This document shows, piece by piece, positions 22,779 through 24,926 of a DNA stretch of 24,926 nt. The notes under the pieces were generated by a model. That model did no database searches, had not been told where the DNA came from, and was given only the letters and a program-made list of their open reading frames with translations. The number at the start of each line of letters is the position of its first letter. Position 1 is the first letter of the stretch. The DNA comes from an archaeon UBA583 (GTDB lineage: Archaea; Nanobdellota; Nanobdellia; Woesearchaeales; UBA583), in assembly GCA_002506365.1 (NCBI GenBank), contig DAXK01000008.1, forward strand, positions 1 through 24,926, read 5' to 3'. Position numbers and translations under genes: made by a program.

Positions 22779-23297
22779 GTGGTTAAAGTATTAATAGTTT
22801 TAGCAGAAAACAATTTTAGAGATTGTGAGTATTTAGTCCCGCGTGCTTTTTTTGAGCAAACTGGGTTTGATGTAAGGACTGTATCGACAGATTATTTGTC
22901 TACGGGTAAGTTTGGTTATAAAGTTGAGAATGATTATACTTTTGAAACTGATTTTGAGGAATTAAAGGAATTTGATATTTTGTATTTTGTTGGTGGATTA
23001 AGTTGTTTAGAATTTGTTAATAATAATTTAGTTAAGGAATTAACAAAGACATATTTTTATTCAAATCGTCTTATTTGTGCTATTTGTGCAGCTCCAAGGT
23101 TACTTTTAGAATGGAACTTTTTGGCAGGTATTTCTTGTATAGGGAGTGATTATGATAATAATTTTAGTAATTTGTGTAAAGAATTTAAAGCAAATTATAA
23201 AAATGAGTCTGTTGTTGTAGATAGAAATATAATTACTGGAATTGGACCGAGTGTTTTAGAAGAATTTAGTTTAAAAATTATTAATTTTTTAAAGTAA
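22779..23297 (+). CDS. DJ-1/PfpI-family protein
   Basis: 172 residues, the normal length for the family. Hallmarks are an opening beta-strand VKVLIVLAENNFRDCEY with the conserved Glu (E17) before the strand end, DILYFVGGLSC in place of the usual D-x-V-x-PGG, and the nucleophile elbow ICAICAAPRLL with C103. The C-terminal GPSVLEEFSLKIINFL helix matches the family end. Members include proteases, glyoxalase/deglycase-type enzymes and stress proteins, and the exact activity cannot be assigned. The start is GTG; the ATG two bases earlier is out of frame and stops quickly. The gene is monocistronic. Confidence 0.88.
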   Translation: MVKVLIVLAENNFRDCEYLVPRAFFEQTGFDVRTVSTDYLSTGKFGYKVENDYTFETDFEELKEFDILYFVGGLSCLEFVNNNLVKELTKTYFYSNRLICAICAAPRLLLEWNFLAGISCIGSDYDNNFSNLCKEFKANYKNESVVVDRNIITGIGPSVLEEFSLKIINFLK

Positions 23298-23595
23298 TTT
23301 GTTTGATAATATATCTAGTTTTGACAATTACTTTTTATCAAATTAAATTATTTAATATTGTGAGTTTTGATAGTTATATTTAATAAGCTATTTTAATTGG
23401 GATTTAAAAATTATTGTTTTTGATAGATATTTATTATCAACGACACAACACATAATATTGTTGATTTTGCTAATAATATTTAAACGCTTAATCCAGTAGT
23501 TATTAATTATTCACACTTTTCAATAAATTAAAATTTTAAAAATAATTAGTTTTGAAATAATTATCACACTTTAAATTAATTTTTATTAAAAAGTA
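23298..23595. other. Palindrome-rich gene-free stretch with TTTTGATA motifs
   Basis: TTTGATAA (23302-23309) pairs with TTATCAAA (23335-23342). TTTTGATAGTTATATTT lies at 23365-23381 and TTTTTGATAGATATTT at 23416-23431, the latter inside a TTGATA/TATCAA palindrome (23420-23440). A related TTTTTGATAACTATATTT occurs at 24242-24259. Two TCACACTTT promoter-like sites (23511 and 23564) are also present. The stretch might bind a regulator; no gene is seen. Confidence 0.55.
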
Positions 23596-24084
23596 TTAAA
23601 TATATCTTAGCATATTTTTTGGAGTTTGGAATGGTGCATTTAATTCAATTTTTTGAGATTGTAACATGTTATTTAACCACCAATCATTTTTTGAAATTAG
23701 TTTAGTTCTATAATCATCAAATCCAGTTTCTTCATCGTAATAACTATCTTTTGTGTCAATTCCAAATAAATTATGTCCTTTATAGTTTAATCCAAGTAGT
23801 GAGTTTAGTTGAGTTATATTGTTTTTTTGTAAATATTTTAAAGTTCTTGTAAAACTTTCAGTTAAATCTAAACTTCCATATTCTACTTCATCTGCAGCCG
23901 AATATTTAAATTCTAATTTTTTATTTTTCATTTGATAAATTGTATACCAATTATCATTTATTTCAGTGTCAGGATTATAAATTTCAATTTCAAAAATAAA
24001 ATATTTGTTTTCTAATTTTTTAAAAGATATTTCTTGTAATAAATTTACTAAGTCTTTTCTTTTATTTTGAATTTCTGATATCAT
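23596..24084 (-). CDS. Hypothetical protein
   Basis: 162 residues, soluble, Asn/Lys/Asp-rich, with aromatic-rich strands (NWYTIYQMKNKKLEFKYSAA) after an N-terminal helix and an acidic Tyr/Asp segment (DSYYDEETGFDDYR) near 112-125. I recognise no domain. The start ATG 24084 is supported by a minus-strand TATA-like box (TTAAATATTTAAAG, about 24103-24116) centred near 25 bases upstream. It is the last gene before the gene-free terminal stretch. Confidence 0.68.
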   Translation of the reverse strand: MISEIQNKRKDLVNLLQEISFKKLENKYFIFEIEIYNPDTEINDNWYTIYQMKNKKLEFKYSAADEVEYGSLDLTESFTRTLKYLQKNNITQLNSLLGLNYKGHNLFGIDTKDSYYDEETGFDDYRTKLISKNDWWLNNMLQSQKIELNAPFQTPKNMLRYI

Positions 24085-24466
24085 AATATATTCTATTTTA
24101 TTTTCTTTAAATATTTAACCAAAAATCACTTATTTAAATCATTTATTTGACATTTTAATATATATTTTATCAACTATTTAAAAAAAGCTTCAAATATGGG
24201 CTAATTTCCAAGACTATACTCTGAAATGATATAACTTGTTGTTTTTGATAACTATATTTTAGCAGAAGTTGGTCGAAACATATTGATTAAATATTTATAG
24301 CAAAATTAACTATTTTGGGTGGTTTATTATGTTTAAAAGTTACTAGCAATACTTATAATTTTATTTATTAAATTTGCTCGAGTGGTATATATTTCACTTC
24401 TTTAATTTTTTTAATTTTTGAAACTTTTTTTTAATTTTTATATTTTTTTAAATAGGTATATCAATT

Positions 24467-24480
24467 CACACTTTTAAAGT
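24467..24480 (+). promoter_or_regulatory. Orphan BRE/TATA-like site
   Basis: TCACACTTTTAAAG, the same decamer as at 10391 and 23511, with no gene within hundreds of bases downstream. It might drive a non-coding transcript towards the dif-like site. Confidence 0.3.
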
Positions 24481-24723
24481 TATTTTATTTAATAAAATTT
24501 ATTTTATTTTTATTTGTTCAAATAAGTATTAATTTATTTTAAATATTTATTTTAATATTTAATATTGATAAATTAAAATAATTGTATATATTTTTATTGA
24601 TTTTTCATTTTTAGCTTGTTTTAGGAGAGTTAATTTATTGTGCGTGTTCTGAGACGACTTTTTAATGTTTTAATACAAATATATGGTTAAAATGCTTTAA
24701 ATTGGTTGTTTTTTTGTATAATT

Positions 24724-24751
24724 TGGGCGTATAATGTATATTATACGAACT
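24724..24751. other. dif: dif-like Xer recombination site
   Basis: A 28-bp site made of two 11-bp arms around a 6-bp centre TGTATA. The arms share inverted TTATACG sequences, and CGTATAAT/ATTATACG is a perfect 8-bp inverted repeat. The central 14 bases ATAATGTATATTAT are identical to the E. coli dif core as I remember it, and about 21 of 28 positions match overall. Its placement in a long gene-free tract fits a chromosome-dimer resolution site. It could instead be a plasmid or virus attachment site of the same recombinase family. Confidence 0.55.
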
Positions 24752-24926
24752 TTTACAATTGGTGATTTTGGACGTTATTTATGGAATTATAGATGATGAA
24801 AAATAAAGATTATTATAATATTATATTATTGAATTATTTGGATTTGATAAGTGTGATTTTTATTTCTTTTTCAAAATATTTCTTTTTTGAAATTTTAAAA
24901 ATAATTTTTATTTTTTTATTTTTTAT

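Larger units (their letters stand above)
24085..24926. other. Long gene-free AT-rich tract
   Basis: 842 bases to the window end with no convincing ORF on either strand. It holds the promoter of the gene at 23596-24084, a TTTTTGATAACTATATTT motif (24242-24259), an orphan TCACACTTTTAAAG promoter-like site (24467-24480) and the dif-like palindrome at 24724-24751. No tRNA-like or GC-rich structured RNA was found. Confidence 0.7.

Noticed and set aside
23298..23595. Replication origin with iterons
   Set aside because: The repeats are few, irregularly spaced and AT-only, with no Orc1/Cdc6 gene or origin-recognition box nearby.
24724..24751. loxP site from phage or a cloning vector
   Set aside because: The similarity to loxP is strong at the core but the arms differ, and the surrounding AT-rich DNA matches the rest of the window; a dif-type site fits better.

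Overview
The window is a very AT-rich chromosomal segment that looks archaeal, most likely a DPANN-type lineage such as Pacearchaeota or Woesearchaeota (inference from style, not a marker gene). Nearly every gene with a readable start has a TATA-like box centred about 24-28 bases upstream of the start codon and no Shine-Dalgarno sequence, which is the archaeal leaderless pattern. One surface protein carries an archaeal pilin-like N-terminus. Another is a giant beta-helix protein with Gly-rich linkers, a thrombospondin-like segment and a C-terminal membrane anchor, as is common in these groups. No rRNA, tRNA, insertion sequence or CRISPR array was found.

Layout. 1-1600: a zinc-type ABC substrate-binding lipoprotein gene (minus) faces a Fur/Zur-family regulator gene (plus), with a palindromic operator between them. 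1647-6308: the giant beta-helix surface protein. 6350-8480: a short RtcB RNA ligase flanked on both sides by related hairpin elements (A and B). Copy B is bracketed by a 42-base direct repeat, and then comes a predicted three-way-junction RNA ahead of a small coiled-coil gene. 8640-10369: a small PC4-like protein and an MgtE magnesium transporter. 10448-11785 (minus): a protein with sigma-70 regions 2 and 4, unexpected in an archaeon, with its own palindromic operator. 11886-15087: a DUF6159-like membrane protein and the RNA-binding protein Tex. 15180-20198: three small acidic paralogues of unknown function, interleaved with a PD-(D/E)xK nuclease-like gene, an orphan Cache-domain sensor (minus) and a BspA-repeat pilin-like adhesin. 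20217-24084: mostly unknown small genes, an Ada-like zinc protein and a DJ-1/PfpI protein. 24085-24926: a gene-free AT-rich tract carrying a strong dif-like Xer recombination site.

How it fits together. The first two genes form a coherent zinc-uptake and regulation pair. The RtcB neighbourhood combines an RNA ligase with several structured RNA or palindromic elements and is the best candidate for an undescribed system. The sigma-like protein in a TATA-driven genome is the most surprising single gene. The rest is a cell-surface and housekeeping mix with many lineage-specific small proteins. All alignments and pairings were done by eye; no database search was possible.
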